NCBI GenBank assembly: GCA_027451525.1
Contig: DAIDJF010000012.1
Location: forward strand, 1 to 64,000
Reading direction: 5' to 3'
Origin: Ktedonobacterales bacterium
GTDB lineage: Bacteria; Chloroflexota; Ktedonobacteria; Ktedonobacterales; Ktedonobacteraceae
DNA length: 64,000 nucleotides
In this document: in pieces, positions 35,979 through 43,814 of the stretch
Numbering within the stretch: the first letter of the stretch is position 1
Layout: the number at the start of each line of letters is the position of its first letter
Made by a program: the position numbers and the translations under genes
The notes under the pieces: generated by a model
Database searches by the model: none
What the model saw: only the letters and a program-made list of their open reading frames with translations
Told to the model about the DNA's origin: nothing

Positions 35979-37040
35979 ATGGAACCACGGCAGTCGGAAG
36001 ATGTAAATCTGTTTGTGCCATTGGCTGTACAGAAGCTAGCCCATGCGTATCATTTGGGAGATGTACAAGCAATTTATGCACAACAACGTCCTACTGTATT
36101 TCATCGCGTAAGTGGCTTATTTTGTATCGTCATTGGTCTATGTATTCTGCTCGTCTACTTTCTGACCTATACGCAGTTTTTTATTGCATGGCCTCTCTGG
36201 CAATCCTTGCTTGTGCCACTGGTAGGTGCTGGCTGGTTGCTGTTTGGCATATGGGTTTTTGCGACGACGTTACGACCGCTTCTCAGCGTTTTTGTCTATC
36301 CTGATGGTATGATCTATGCTCTGCGCAAACGCACGCTTATCCGTTGGGAGCAGATCACAAAACTTTGGAAAGAGGTGCGCATCGATGATGACAGCAATGT
36401 TTTTCACACTTACCGTCTCCAATTGGTTGACAGAAGTCAATATATATTGCCCCCTGATCTCTCCGAAAATGAACAATTAGGGCAGCTGCTGGAGCAGATT
36501 ACCACGCCCCGCCTGTATCCCCTGGCACTTATGGCCTTTCATGCTGGACGGCCCGTCACATTTGACGCCTTAACCGTAGAGAAACAGGGCATTCGCGTCC
36601 AGAAACGCCTGCTGCCCTGGAAGGAAGTGGCGCATATCAGCATTGATGATCTCCATACGGTAGTTTTCAAAAAACATGACGCGCGTCCCTGGGCCTCGCT
36701 GCAGACTGCGACAATCTCTAATATAGGCGTATTAAAGGATATGATTGATTATATGCGTTACATGCTGGCGCGCGATATGCCCGCGACCGCGTACGCGCTC
36801 TATCGCGCAGGCGTTGTCCTGGATTTTGGGGCGTTGCGCGTGAGTCGGCAAGGCGTACTACTGGAGAATGGGGTGCGTCTGCCATGGAAAGATATTGCGA
36901 GTATCAACGCGGGTGAGAGTGAGGTCATTATTCGCCGTCGGGGGCAACTTCCCGAATGGCTGGCTGTCTCAAATGCGACCTTGAATGACCTCCCAGTTTT
37001 ACGTGACCTCCTGCTCACGCTTGCGCGTTATCAACGCTGA
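35979..37040 (+). CDS. Membrane protein with three PH-like repeats
   Basis: Not assigned to a named family with confidence. 353 residues: two TM helices at about 45-68 and 74-98, then a cytosolic part in which a beta-rich unit recurs about three times. Each has a pattern of a strand, then W-x-x-I/V: IRWEQITKLW (~120), LLPWKEVAHISI (~210) and LPWKDIASINA (~305). This is typical of bacterial PH (bPH/EbsA-like) domains. Weak upstream AGGAC. Probably a lipid- or envelope-linked protein; inference only. Confidence 0.65.
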   Translation: MEPRQSEDVNLFVPLAVQKLAHAYHLGDVQAIYAQQRPTVFHRVSGLFCIVIGLCILLVYFLTYTQFFIAWPLWQSLLVPLVGAGWLLFGIWVFATTLRPLLSVFVYPDGMIYALRKRTLIRWEQITKLWKEVRIDDDSNVFHTYRLQLVDRSQYILPPDLSENEQLGQLLEQITTPRLYPLALMAFHAGRPVTFDALTVEKQGIRVQKRLLPWKEVAHISIDDLHTVVFKKHDARPWASLQTATISNIGVLKDMIDYMRYMLARDMPATAYALYRAGVVLDFGALRVSRQGVLLENGVRLPWKDIASINAGESEVIIRRRGQLPEWLAVSNATLNDLPVLRDLLLTLARYQR

Positions 37041-37132
37041 GCCTGTTGAGGTAATACATGTAGCATATCATTGTAGAAGTGACATTCGTAGTCGTCCGTT
37101 CTTCTTTTATGCTCAACAGCGATTGCAACTTG

Positions 37133-37150
37133 TACGAACACTCGTTCGTA
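37133..37150 (+). promoter_or_regulatory. SOS-box-like palindrome upstream of the 118-residue gene
   Basis: TACGAAC (37133-37139), 4 nt, GTTCGTA (37144-37150). The core CGAAC-N4-GTTCG matches the Gram-positive LexA box CGAACRNRYGTTYG at all but one spacer position. It lies 35 nt before the start codon, in the promoter zone. A TetR-type operator is the alternative reading. Confidence 0.45.
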
Positions 37151-37184
37151 GAAGAGATAAGACTGTGAAATAAAGGAAGGTAGT

Positions 37185-37541
37185 ATGCAGCAACAGACAC
37201 CATTATCAGAACAAGCGGCTTATCCCAAACGCCTGAATCTCTTGTTTCATTTTTTAAAAACGGGCCGCTTGCTGTGGGCCTTGTTAAAAGATGGGCGCAT
37301 TACACTGATACAGAAAATCCTGTTTCTTGGCTCGATTGTTATGCTGTTAGTGCTGTTATTCTTCCCGGATGTATTGGGAGAGTTTGTTACAAGCACAGTT
37401 TTGCCTGTGTTAGGGACAGTATTAGGTATTCCGCTGGATGCTGGTTTCGATTGGATGGCATTTGCGCTGGTGGTTGTCAACTTACTGCATGTGTTTCCTG
37501 CTTCGATTGTAGCCGAACATTATCAAGCCATTTTCGGCTAA
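37185..37541 (+). CDS. Small membrane protein, 118 residues
   Basis: Not recognised with certainty; LLWALLKDGRITLIQKILFL followed by two hydrophobic segments (~45-62 and ~85-108) recalls the DUF1232/YkvA layout. N terminus polar and cytosolic. AAAGGAAGG lies before the ATG. A palindrome like a LexA box stands directly upstream, so damage-inducible expression is possible. An excellent terminator follows 5 nt after the stop. Confidence 0.65.
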   Translation: MQQQTPLSEQAAYPKRLNLLFHFLKTGRLLWALLKDGRITLIQKILFLGSIVMLLVLLFFPDVLGEFVTSTVLPVLGTVLGIPLDAGFDWMAFALVVVNLLHVFPASIVAEHYQAIFG

Positions 37542-37545
37542 AAAA

Positions 37546-37577
37546 AATAGGGTGACCTCGATGGTCACCCTATTTTG
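37546..37577. terminator. Bidirectional intrinsic terminator
   Basis: AATAGGGTGACC (37546-37557) and GGTCACCCTATT (37563-37574) form a perfect 12-bp stem with a 5-nt loop, flanked by A and T tracts on opposite sides. It serves both convergent genes. Confidence 0.88.
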
Positions 37578-37593
37578 TCGCAAATAAACGTGG

Positions 37594-38427
37594 TCACATG
37601 TGTATCTTATCGTTGCTGTTGGATGGTCTGAACTCTGTGCCATCATTAATAAAGACCGAATATTGGTCCTGATTGGGCATATGAATGTGGATAATCATAT
37701 CCACTTTGCCATCGCCGGTGACATCGCGAAACTCTAATGTGACAGGGGCAAGGTCGCCATTCTGACCCGCAATATAGACAGGTGCGACGTAGGTTTTAGT
37801 TTTTGCAGGGTCGCCCCCCATAAATTCAACAACGATTACCTGACGGTTGAGGTTCATCGCGATAAAGTGACTGGGATGCGCTTTGCTATCACTGTGACCA
37901 ACAACTGCATCCGTCTGGAATGTGCGCGGATACCCATAACGTACATTGTTGTACATCTGTGTTCCCCAAGCAAGTGCTGATGAACCAAGTATCCAGAGCA
38001 GTAGCATCGCAACCATCCCAATGCCAACCGGCATGAGCCAATGGAGCGAGCTTTTATGTTTGGTTTTGGTTGGCTCCTGAGGAAGAGGAGGCGTCGTAGG
38101 AGGCATAGGAAAACGCGGCTGATGCATAGGGAAATCGCGGCTTCCTGATATGCGGCGGCTCGTGTTTATGCCAGAGGTCGTTTGCGGAGATATCTTGGAG
38201 GAACGATAAGGAGGAGCATCGGTAGTATTTCGGCGAAGAGTAGAAGATCGCTGCGGCGGTTCATCGTCATAGATATCGGCATCGGACTGATACCCCGTGT
38301 TACCATAGGCGTCTGTTCGCGGGGGGGATACTCTTCCAGTCATTGGCTGCTGGAGAGTCATACCAGCTTCATCTGTGTTTCCTCGACTCCTGCGCCGAGG
38401 AATAGATTGCTCACCACTTTGCGCCAT
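37594..38427 (-). CDS. Single-pass membrane protein with extracellular FG-GAP-like domain
   Basis: 277 residues, unassigned. A disordered, basic Ser/Arg/Pro-rich cytosolic N terminus (1-130), one TM helix (~132-155, LMPVGIGMVAMLLLWILGSS), then an outer domain of about 115 residues with DVTGDGKVDMIIHIH. That motif is the calcium-binding DxDGxxD-type motif of FG-GAP/VCBS repeats. GAAAGGG precedes the ATG. Likely a surface protein; no catalytic motif. Confidence 0.7.
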   Translation of the reverse strand: MAQSGEQSIPRRRSRGNTDEAGMTLQQPMTGRVSPPRTDAYGNTGYQSDADIYDDEPPQRSSTLRRNTTDAPPYRSSKISPQTTSGINTSRRISGSRDFPMHQPRFPMPPTTPPLPQEPTKTKHKSSLHWLMPVGIGMVAMLLLWILGSSALAWGTQMYNNVRYGYPRTFQTDAVVGHSDSKAHPSHFIAMNLNRQVIVVEFMGGDPAKTKTYVAPVYIAGQNGDLAPVTLEFRDVTGDGKVDMIIHIHMPNQDQYSVFINDGTEFRPSNSNDKIHM

Positions 38428-38817
38428 TTACTCGCCCTTTCTGTAACTAGTTGTACTCGCAGGTTCATCCGTCTCGTCGCTCTGCGTCATACGTTTTATT
38501 CCTATCCTGACTGACACATCCACACACTACATTAATAATAATATTAAATTGTTCTGCTGTCAAATCAAAAACACAGCAAAATGTATCTTTTTGTGTCGCA
38601 TAATTTCAAATTGCACCGTTCTTCTCTTTTAAATACGTCTCCTCTGCTGATACTGGAAGCCAATGCTCTTTCTCTCTCTCATCTTTTTCTACGCTGGTAG
38701 CCTCCTTATCTTGCATAAATACGTTTTTTATAGTGCCACCCGTATAATTTAAAGAAAATATGTAATTTGTTGTAGCATGATGCGAGTGGATAGTATAAAA
38801 ATAATCTCTCTTCTCCC
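38428..38817. other. AT-rich gene-free stretch before the ncRNA promoter
   Basis: Clearly richer in A+T than the surrounding DNA. A 72-codon minus-strand frame (38606-38824) starts with TTG and lacks a ribosome-binding site; it is not accepted. No other feature seen apart from the upstream region of the minus-strand membrane-protein gene. Confidence 0.5.
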
Positions 38818-38846
38818 TTGACAAAAACCATTTTTTTACGTATACT
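38818..38846 (+). promoter_or_regulatory. Near-consensus sigma70 promoter of the structured RNA
   Basis: TTGACA (38818-38823), exactly 17-nt spacer with a T7 run, TATACT (38841-38846). Predicted transcription start about 38852. One of the two best promoters in the window. No start codon with a ribosome-binding site follows for 280 nt. Confidence 0.8.
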
Positions 38847-38851
38847 ATGGA

Positions 38852-39066
38852 GGTAGCAAGCGAGCAGATAACGTTACAGGAGTTAACCAGTGCCTTCGGT
38901 TAGTAGCTCCTTTCTCCCCGGAAGTTGTACCCTTGTAGCCAGTTCCCCTACAGGTGTTTTCCCGCGCCTGTTCTCCCTCCACTCTTCTGGCCTGCCTATT
39001 CCTTGCAATCAGAGGCGTTTCCCCCAACGTGATTGCAGGCTCTGAGCAGGCCTCCCCTTATTTTTT
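38852..39066 (+). ncRNA. Putative ~215-nt structured RNA with C-rich loops
   Basis: Bounded by a near-consensus promoter and a hairpin with TTATTTTTT. Helices seen: AGGAG/CTCCT closing TTAACC...GGTTAG (38877-38911); ACAGGTG...CGCCTGT (38950-38971); a long terminal arm GGCCTGC (38989-38995)/GCAGGCC (39046-39052) enclosing TGCAATCA (39004-39011)/TGATTGCA (39030-39037) and CGTT/AACG. The unpaired segments repeatedly carry TCCCC or CTCCC (about six times), complementary to Shine-Dalgarno sequences. No Rfam family is recognised (not tmRNA, RNase P, SRP or a known riboswitch). Alternatives: 6S RNA, or a leader with an attenuator for the kinase gene 68 nt downstream. Confidence 0.6.
38989..39066 (+). 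terminator. Terminator arm of the structured RNA
   Basis: Long interrupted stem (GGCCTGC/GCAGGCC, then TGCAATCA/TGATTGCA, then CGTT/AACG) followed by CTCCCCTTATTTTTT. Placed before the histidine kinase gene, so it may also act as an attenuator. Confidence 0.6.
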
Positions 39067-39133
39067 GCCTCTGCTATGCTAGAAGCGAACATATTATTAT
39101 GCTATTTACGCTATTGTTGCTGTGGAAAGATGA

Positions 39134-40561
39134 ATGGAATGTATGGTCGCATCTGAGCAACTAACACAACTTATTCACTATTTGCGAGCTGAAACCTCTC
39201 TTGTGCGAAGTCGTCATTTGTTACTTCAGTATGTACAAACTCAAAGTGGGGCACGTCAGGTGTTACTTTTCCGTCAACACAGTTCCTCGCAGTTTGTGCT
39301 CCTTGAGCAGTACGGTGTCTCAGCCGAACGGTCAGAGAAGATGGACCTCGTGTCTGACGCGGGATTGTTAGGCAGTGTTTTAGAGCGGCAAGCGGAAGGT
39401 GAGAGGGGAATCGTGATTGATATGCGTAGCCAGAGACTCCATCTCTCTGGAGCGGAGCAGACGTTGCTGGAGGAATATGTTGTGCTGGCCCTCTATGCTA
39501 TTCGTACGTCTGCGCAGGTGCCTCGTGGTGTCCTTGTGCTCTGCTTTGCCGCGCCTCTACCCGCTACACCTGTTGGGCAAGTGTCTGGCAGCCGCCAGAC
39601 GCAAGATGTCTTCGCGAGTGAACTGCCTTTTCTCGCGAGTGCGGAATTGCGTATCTGTCTTACTTTGCTCACAACGTATTTGAGCGATGACGATACACCT
39701 GCTACGCCCCCGCCGCTCATCAAACGCGAGCGTGAACGTATTGCCTATGATCTACACGATGGCGCGGTTCAGTATCTGGCGCACGCTTTGCATCGTCTGG
39801 AATTTATCGAGCGACAGTTGGACAACATGCAATTGCAGACACAGGTGCTATTCTCATTACAGGGCCAGTTGCGCGAGATTGCCGTCTTGCTGACACGCAC
39901 GCTCACGGAGTTACGGCAGAGCATTTCCTCGTTGCTGCCCGCACAGTTGGAGCAGGATGACCTGCTACATGCTCTACACATGTTGATTGCTGAGATGCGC
40001 ACGTTGCTACCTGATGTAGAGATATACGCGGACTTGCGAGATCTTCATCGCGTGCCGCTGGCACTAGAAGGAACGATCTTTCGTCTTGTGCAGGAGGCTT
40101 TGCATAATATCTATCAGCACGCGCACGCCAGCACGATCACGCTACGGATATACATTAAAGCGGGTCTGCTGCTGGTCGAGGTGAGTGATAATGGCATTGG
40201 TCTGTTCTCCATTGAAGATGTTGAACAGCGACAAAAAAACGCACGTAGCGGGTTAGGTCTGCGCTCTATGCGTGAGCGTGTGGAGGCGGCGGGTGGACGC
40301 TGGGAGATTGAAAGCCAGCCTGGACGTGGCACAAGCGTGCGCGCGCGCTTTGCATTGTCACGCTCCTCACGCGGCCTGACCATCCGCGAGCGCGAAATTT
40401 TACGCCTGGTGAGTGAGGGTTTGAGCAATGAAAGTATCGCGCAACGTCTCTCAATTAGTCGTGAGACAGTTAAGTCGCATGTTCATCATATCATGCAGAA
40501 AATGCAGGTGAAGGATCGCACACAAGCGGCGGTTCTGGCCGTGCAGCATCGCTGGCTCTAG
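39134..40561 (+). CDS. Histidine kinase fused to a LuxR-type DNA-binding domain
   Basis: 475 residues, soluble. N-terminal GAF-like sensor (~10-190); HisKA_3 dimerisation helix with phospho-acceptor His near 208 (IAYDLHDGAVQYLAHAL); HATPase ~305-405 (VQEALHNIYQHAHA, DNGIGL, SGLGLRSMRERVEAAGG); then LuxR HTH ~410-475 (LTIREREILRLVSEGLSNESIAQRLSISRETVKSHVHHIM). There is no receiver domain between kinase and HTH. In the usual NarL system these parts are on two proteins joined by a receiver. GGAAAG before the ATG. Lies behind the structured RNA. Confidence 0.9.
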   Translation: MECMVASEQLTQLIHYLRAETSLVRSRHLLLQYVQTQSGARQVLLFRQHSSSQFVLLEQYGVSAERSEKMDLVSDAGLLGSVLERQAEGERGIVIDMRSQRLHLSGAEQTLLEEYVVLALYAIRTSAQVPRGVLVLCFAAPLPATPVGQVSGSRQTQDVFASELPFLASAELRICLTLLTTYLSDDDTPATPPPLIKRERERIAYDLHDGAVQYLAHALHRLEFIERQLDNMQLQTQVLFSLQGQLREIAVLLTRTLTELRQSISSLLPAQLEQDDLLHALHMLIAEMRTLLPDVEIYADLRDLHRVPLALEGTIFRLVQEALHNIYQHAHASTITLRIYIKAGLLLVEVSDNGIGLFSIEDVEQRQKNARSGLGLRSMRERVEAAGGRWEIESQPGRGTSVRARFALSRSSRGLTIREREILRLVSEGLSNESIAQRLSISRETVKSHVHHIMQKMQVKDRTQAAVLAVQHRWL

Positions 40562-40571
40562 ATGTTGCTAC

Positions 40572-40600
40572 TTGTACCTATCCTTTCTGCATGCTATCAT
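40572..40600 (+). promoter_or_regulatory. Predicted promoter of map
   Basis: TTGTAC (40572-40577), 17-nt spacer, TATCAT (40595-40600), about 45 nt before the map start codon, directly after the kinase gene stop. Confidence 0.45.
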
Positions 40601-40644
40601 TCTTGCTGAGAGCATCTAGTGAGAACGGTATGAAGGACTGTATT

Positions 40645-41454
40645 ATGACACAACAAACACTGAAATCTGAGAAAGAGATCGCGCGGATGCGCAAGGCGGG
40701 CCTTGTTGCCTGGCACGCGCATCAGATTGCCGCTGGCCTGGTTAAGCCGGGCGTGACGACAGCAGAGATTAATGCAGCGGTCGAACGCTATTTCGCCGAA
40801 CAGAAGGCTATCCCTTTGTTTAAAGGGGTACCCAGTAATACAGGGGATGTGCCATTTCCCGCCGCCGTCTGTATCTCCGTGAATGAACAGATTGTACATG
40901 GGATTCCTGGTGAGCGGGTCTTGCGCGAGGGCGATGTGGTGAGCATTGATCTGGGCTGCAAGCTCAATGGCTGGTGCAGCGATGCCGCCGTCACGCGCCC
41001 GGTAGGGCAGATCAACGCTAAGACGCAAAAGTTGCTTGATATTACCGAGGGAGCTTTGCGTCTGGCTATCGAATTGATTCCCAAACGTACTCGCTGGAGC
41101 CAGATTGCGCGTGAGATGGAGGCGTATGTCAAAGATGCAGGATTCTCGGTCGTCGAAGGTCTGGTCGGACATGGCATCGGGCATAGCCTGTGGGAGAGTC
41201 CCCAGGTTCCCAATTACTACACGCCACAATATGAAGCGTTGGGCGATTTCCCGCTCAAAACGGGCTTGGTAATCGCGGTTGAGCCAATGGTCAATATGGG
41301 CGGGAAACGCCTCAAAACGCTCGACGATCATTGGACGATTGTTGCTGCCGATGGTCAGCCCAGCGCGCACTTTGAGCATACCCTGGCAATCACGAAAAAA
41401 GGGGTGGAGGTGCTAACCGCCGGACCCAACGGCGAGGGTTGGGCTATTGCCTAG
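40645..41454 (+). CDS. map: Type I methionine aminopeptidase
   Basis: Removes the initiator methionine from nascent proteins. Metal ligands are all present: Asp in SIDLGCKLNGWCSD (two), His in GHGIGHSLWESP, Glu in AVEPMVN and Glu in HFEHTLAIT. 269 residues. ATG at 40645 is preceded by AAGGA at 7-nt spacing; the longer frame from 40591 overlaps the promoter and is rejected. A second pita-bread peptidase gene follows 70 nt downstream, probably in the same transcript. Confidence 0.95.
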   Translation: MTQQTLKSEKEIARMRKAGLVAWHAHQIAAGLVKPGVTTAEINAAVERYFAEQKAIPLFKGVPSNTGDVPFPAAVCISVNEQIVHGIPGERVLREGDVVSIDLGCKLNGWCSDAAVTRPVGQINAKTQKLLDITEGALRLAIELIPKRTRWSQIAREMEAYVKDAGFSVVEGLVGHGIGHSLWESPQVPNYYTPQYEALGDFPLKTGLVIAVEPMVNMGGKRLKTLDDHWTIVAADGQPSAHFEHTLAITKKGVEVLTAGPNGEGWAIA

Positions 41455-41524
41455 AACTGGCATTTTTTCCATTATCCCGTTTTATATGAACTGCAAACCC
41501 GTAAGTAGAAAGAACCAAACGAGA

Positions 41525-42841
41525 ATGAACACCGCCATTTTTGAAGCCCGCCGCCACGCCTTTATCGATCATATGCAACCGGGGAGCGTTGCTATCTTCA
41601 AGAGTGCGCCCCAGTTTATGCTGGCAATAGATGCCGAACTGCCCTACCGTCAAGACAGCGATTTCTACTATCTCACGGGTTTTGAGGAGCCTGAGGCTAT
41701 GTGCCTGCTTACCCCGCAACATGAGGAGCATCAGTATGTGCTGTTCGTGCGACCACGCAATCCCGATATGGAACGGTGGACGGGTAAGCGCGCGGGGGTA
41801 GAGGGCGCGATGCAGGATTACGGGGCACATATGGCTTATGAGATAGGGCAGCTAGATGAGAAATTGCCTGCTTATCTGCACGATATCTCGACGATTTACT
41901 ACAGCAATGGTCTGGGCGAGACGTTCGATGGCGAAATTGGCGCATTGTTCAGACGCCTTCACTATAGAGAAGGTTTCTCACTGCGTGCATTGATTGATCC
42001 CGGTGATATTTTTGATGAATTGCGTGTTGTGAAGCAGGAAGAAGAACTGGCATTATTGCGTATCGCGGCTGAGATCACGGAGGCGGGCCATCTGGCGGCG
42101 ATGAAGGCCACAAAACCCGGTATGTATGAGTATGAAGTACAGGCCGCCCTAGAATATGCCTTCCGCGTACGTGGCGCGAGCCGCAACGCCTTCGAGTCGA
42201 TTGTTGCCTCTGGCTCCAACGCGACCACCTTGCACTATGTTGCCAATCGGCGGCGCATGGCAGACGGTGAACTGTTGCTGGTAGATGCAGGCGCGGAGTA
42301 TGACTATTATAATGGCGATGTCACACGCACGTTTCCTGTCAACGGCCGCTTTTCGCCAGCCCAGTGTGCCATTTATGAACTGGTGTTGAAAGCCGAACTA
42401 GCCGCTATTGAAAGCGTCAAGCCGGGTATACGTTTTGAGGAGATTCATGCCATCACTGTGCGCGTCATCACCGAGGGGTTGCTGGCTCTTGGTCTGCTGC
42501 AAGGCGAGCTAGACACGCTCATCGAGGAGAAGAAGTATAGCGACTTCTATATGCATAGCAGCAGTCACTGGCTGGGCGTGAACACGCATGATCGCGGCAA
42601 ATACAAAGTTCATGGCGAGTCACCCATGCTATTGCCTGGCATGGTCTTTACTATTGAACCGGGCATCTATATTGCCGAGGACGCGGAAGGCGTTGAGCCA
42701 CGCTATCGCGGAATTGGCGTGCGCATCGAGGATAATGTCGCCGTGACTGCCGATGGGTGCGAAGTGCTGACGCCGCATGTGCCGAAGACGGTAGCGGAGA
42801 TTGAGGCGTTCATGGCAGGGCACCATACCGAGATAGATTAA
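41525..42841 (+). CDS. pepP: Xaa-Pro aminopeptidase (PepP type, M24B)
   Basis: Cleaves N-terminal residues in front of proline. N-terminal AMP-N domain (QDSDFYYLTGFEEPEAMCLL) and C-terminal pita-bread domain with metal ligands: Asp in LLVDAGAEYDYYNGDVTRTF, His in SSHWLGVNTHD, Glu in TIEPGIYI and Glu in GVRIEDNVAV. About 438 residues from the ATG at 41525, typical of PepP. Earlier in-frame starts (TTG at 41447, ATG at 41486) would overlap or adjoin map and add non-homologous residues. Complements Map. Confidence 0.93.
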   Translation: MNTAIFEARRHAFIDHMQPGSVAIFKSAPQFMLAIDAELPYRQDSDFYYLTGFEEPEAMCLLTPQHEEHQYVLFVRPRNPDMERWTGKRAGVEGAMQDYGAHMAYEIGQLDEKLPAYLHDISTIYYSNGLGETFDGEIGALFRRLHYREGFSLRALIDPGDIFDELRVVKQEEELALLRIAAEITEAGHLAAMKATKPGMYEYEVQAALEYAFRVRGASRNAFESIVASGSNATTLHYVANRRRMADGELLLVDAGAEYDYYNGDVTRTFPVNGRFSPAQCAIYELVLKAELAAIESVKPGIRFEEIHAITVRVITEGLLALGLLQGELDTLIEEKKYSDFYMHSSSHWLGVNTHDRGKYKVHGESPMLLPGMVFTIEPGIYIAEDAEGVEPRYRGIGVRIEDNVAVTADGCEVLTPHVPKTVAEIEAFMAGHHTEID

Positions 42842-42858
42842 GGGCGCAGAGACGGCTT

Positions 42859-43218
42859 TTATGGTTCTTCGCGCAAGCCCTTCTTTAGTTCGCGCACGAA
42901 GCCGACAACGCCCTCGCCCCAGGATATTTCAGGTGTACGTTGCGCCGCGCGCTGCTGACGCTGCAAGAGCGCGGTAAGTTGCTGTGCCTGCTGCTGACGC
43001 CGCAACAGTGTGTCGTAGGCGGCGCGTTGAGTCAGATCGCTGAGAATGCTGTAAGCCTCATTGATGAGCTTAATGCGCTCGTTCTGCGTCTGTCCATGAA
43101 GATCAGGATGATAGCGGCGTGCCAAGTTATAATAGGCCCGTTTAACCTGTTCTGCTGTAGCGGACACGGGCAGGCCAAGAATGGCATAATAATCGGGTAA
43201 TGGTGTGGGTCGAGACAT
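42859..43218 (-). CDS. Small J-domain protein
   Basis: 119 residues. J domain in the first 65 residues (DYYAILGLPVSATAEQVKRA, HPD in RRYHPDLHGQ), followed by a Gln/Arg-rich helix and a charged tail; no Gly/Phe region or zinc fingers, so a type III co-chaperone specialising DnaK. ATG at 43218 has GGAG 9 nt upstream; the ORF can be read further upstream through dut, but that part is out of frame with any gene. Starts 4 nt after the dut stop, hence one operon. Confidence 0.87.
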   Translation of the reverse strand: MSRPTPLPDYYAILGLPVSATAEQVKRAYYNLARRYHPDLHGQTQNERIKLINEAYSILSDLTQRAAYDTLLRRQQQAQQLTALLQRQQRAAQRTPEISWGEGVVGFVRELKKGLREEP

Positions 43219-43222
43219 TTGT

Positions 43223-43672
43223 TTATGCTCCAGTGCTACCGAATCCCCCTCGGCCAGTTCCGGCATCCTCAATTTCCTGCCAGATAACGCGCATGATCGG
43301 CACAAAAATCCCTTGCGCAACGCGTTCTCCCCGTGAGACCATGACGGCTTCATCGCGGAAATTATAGACCTGCACGAGTAGCTCGTCGCCCTCGCCGCTA
43401 TAATCCTGGTCGATAATGCCCATGCCATGTGGAATCAGTAAGCCTTTGCGGCGCGGCGTGCTGCTACGCATGGTGAGTAGCAGCATATAGCCGGGCGGAG
43501 TCTGTACGATGACGTTGCCCGGTATGCGCCCCAGCTTACGCGGGGCAATCTCAGTATCCTCGCGACAAAGCAGATCAAAGCCGACCGAGCCTGCTGTCGC
43601 GTAGGTAGGCAAGGGCAGACTTTTATCAATGCGTTTGATCGCTACCTGTAGATATTGTGCAGAAGTATCCAT
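43223..43672 (-). CDS. dut: dUTP diphosphatase
   Basis: Hydrolyses dUTP to dUMP, preventing uracil incorporation. The five trimeric dUTPase motifs are visible, including AGSVGFDL (1), RSSTPRRKG (2, usually RSS.A..G), GIIDQDYSGE (3, catalytic Asp), RGERVAQGIF (4) and GRGGFGSTG (5, phosphate binding). About 149 residues from MDTSAQ at 43672, the usual size. The ribosome-binding site is weak. Motif 2 has Thr-Pro where Gly/Met is usual. Followed by the J-domain gene. Confidence 0.94.
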   Translation of the reverse strand: MDTSAQYLQVAIKRIDKSLPLPTYATAGSVGFDLLCREDTEIAPRKLGRIPGNVIVQTPPGYMLLLTMRSSTPRRKGLLIPHGMGIIDQDYSGEGDELLVQVYNFRDEAVMVSRGERVAQGIFVPIMRVIWQEIEDAGTGRGGFGSTGA

Positions 43673-43729
43673 ATCGCATATTTTACAACATCCAAGCAAG
43701 GATCGGCTGCATTGCGATGCTAAAAACAA

Positions 43730-43758
43730 TTGCGCTCTGCATAGAAATCTGGTATGCT
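43730..43758 (+). promoter_or_regulatory. Predicted promoter of the DedA pair
   Basis: TTGCGC (43730-43735), 17-nt spacer, TATGCT (43753-43758), about 57 nt before the GTG of the first gene. Confidence 0.4.
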
Positions 43759-43814
43759 AGATTGAGCAAGGGAATGAGTATGAAGCAGGGCAACATCTTT
43801 ATGGGAGTATACAG

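Noticed and set aside
38606-38824. 72-codon minus-strand ORF in AT-rich DNA
   Set aside because: TTG start overlapping the ncRNA -35 box, no Shine-Dalgarno, no recognisable homology; the open frame fits AT-rich chance poorly as coding evidence.
38845-39027. 60-codon minus-strand ORF over the putative RNA
   Set aside because: Antisense to the structured RNA, with no start signal; composition explained by the C-rich strand.
38852-39066. tmRNA, RNase P RNA, SRP RNA or cobalamin/TPP/glycine riboswitch as identity of the RNA
   Set aside because: The hallmark conserved motifs of those classes are not present in the sequence.
40597-41379. 260-codon minus-strand ORF opposite map
   Set aside because: Long, but fully antisense to methionine aminopeptidase, whose catalytic residues are all present on the plus strand.
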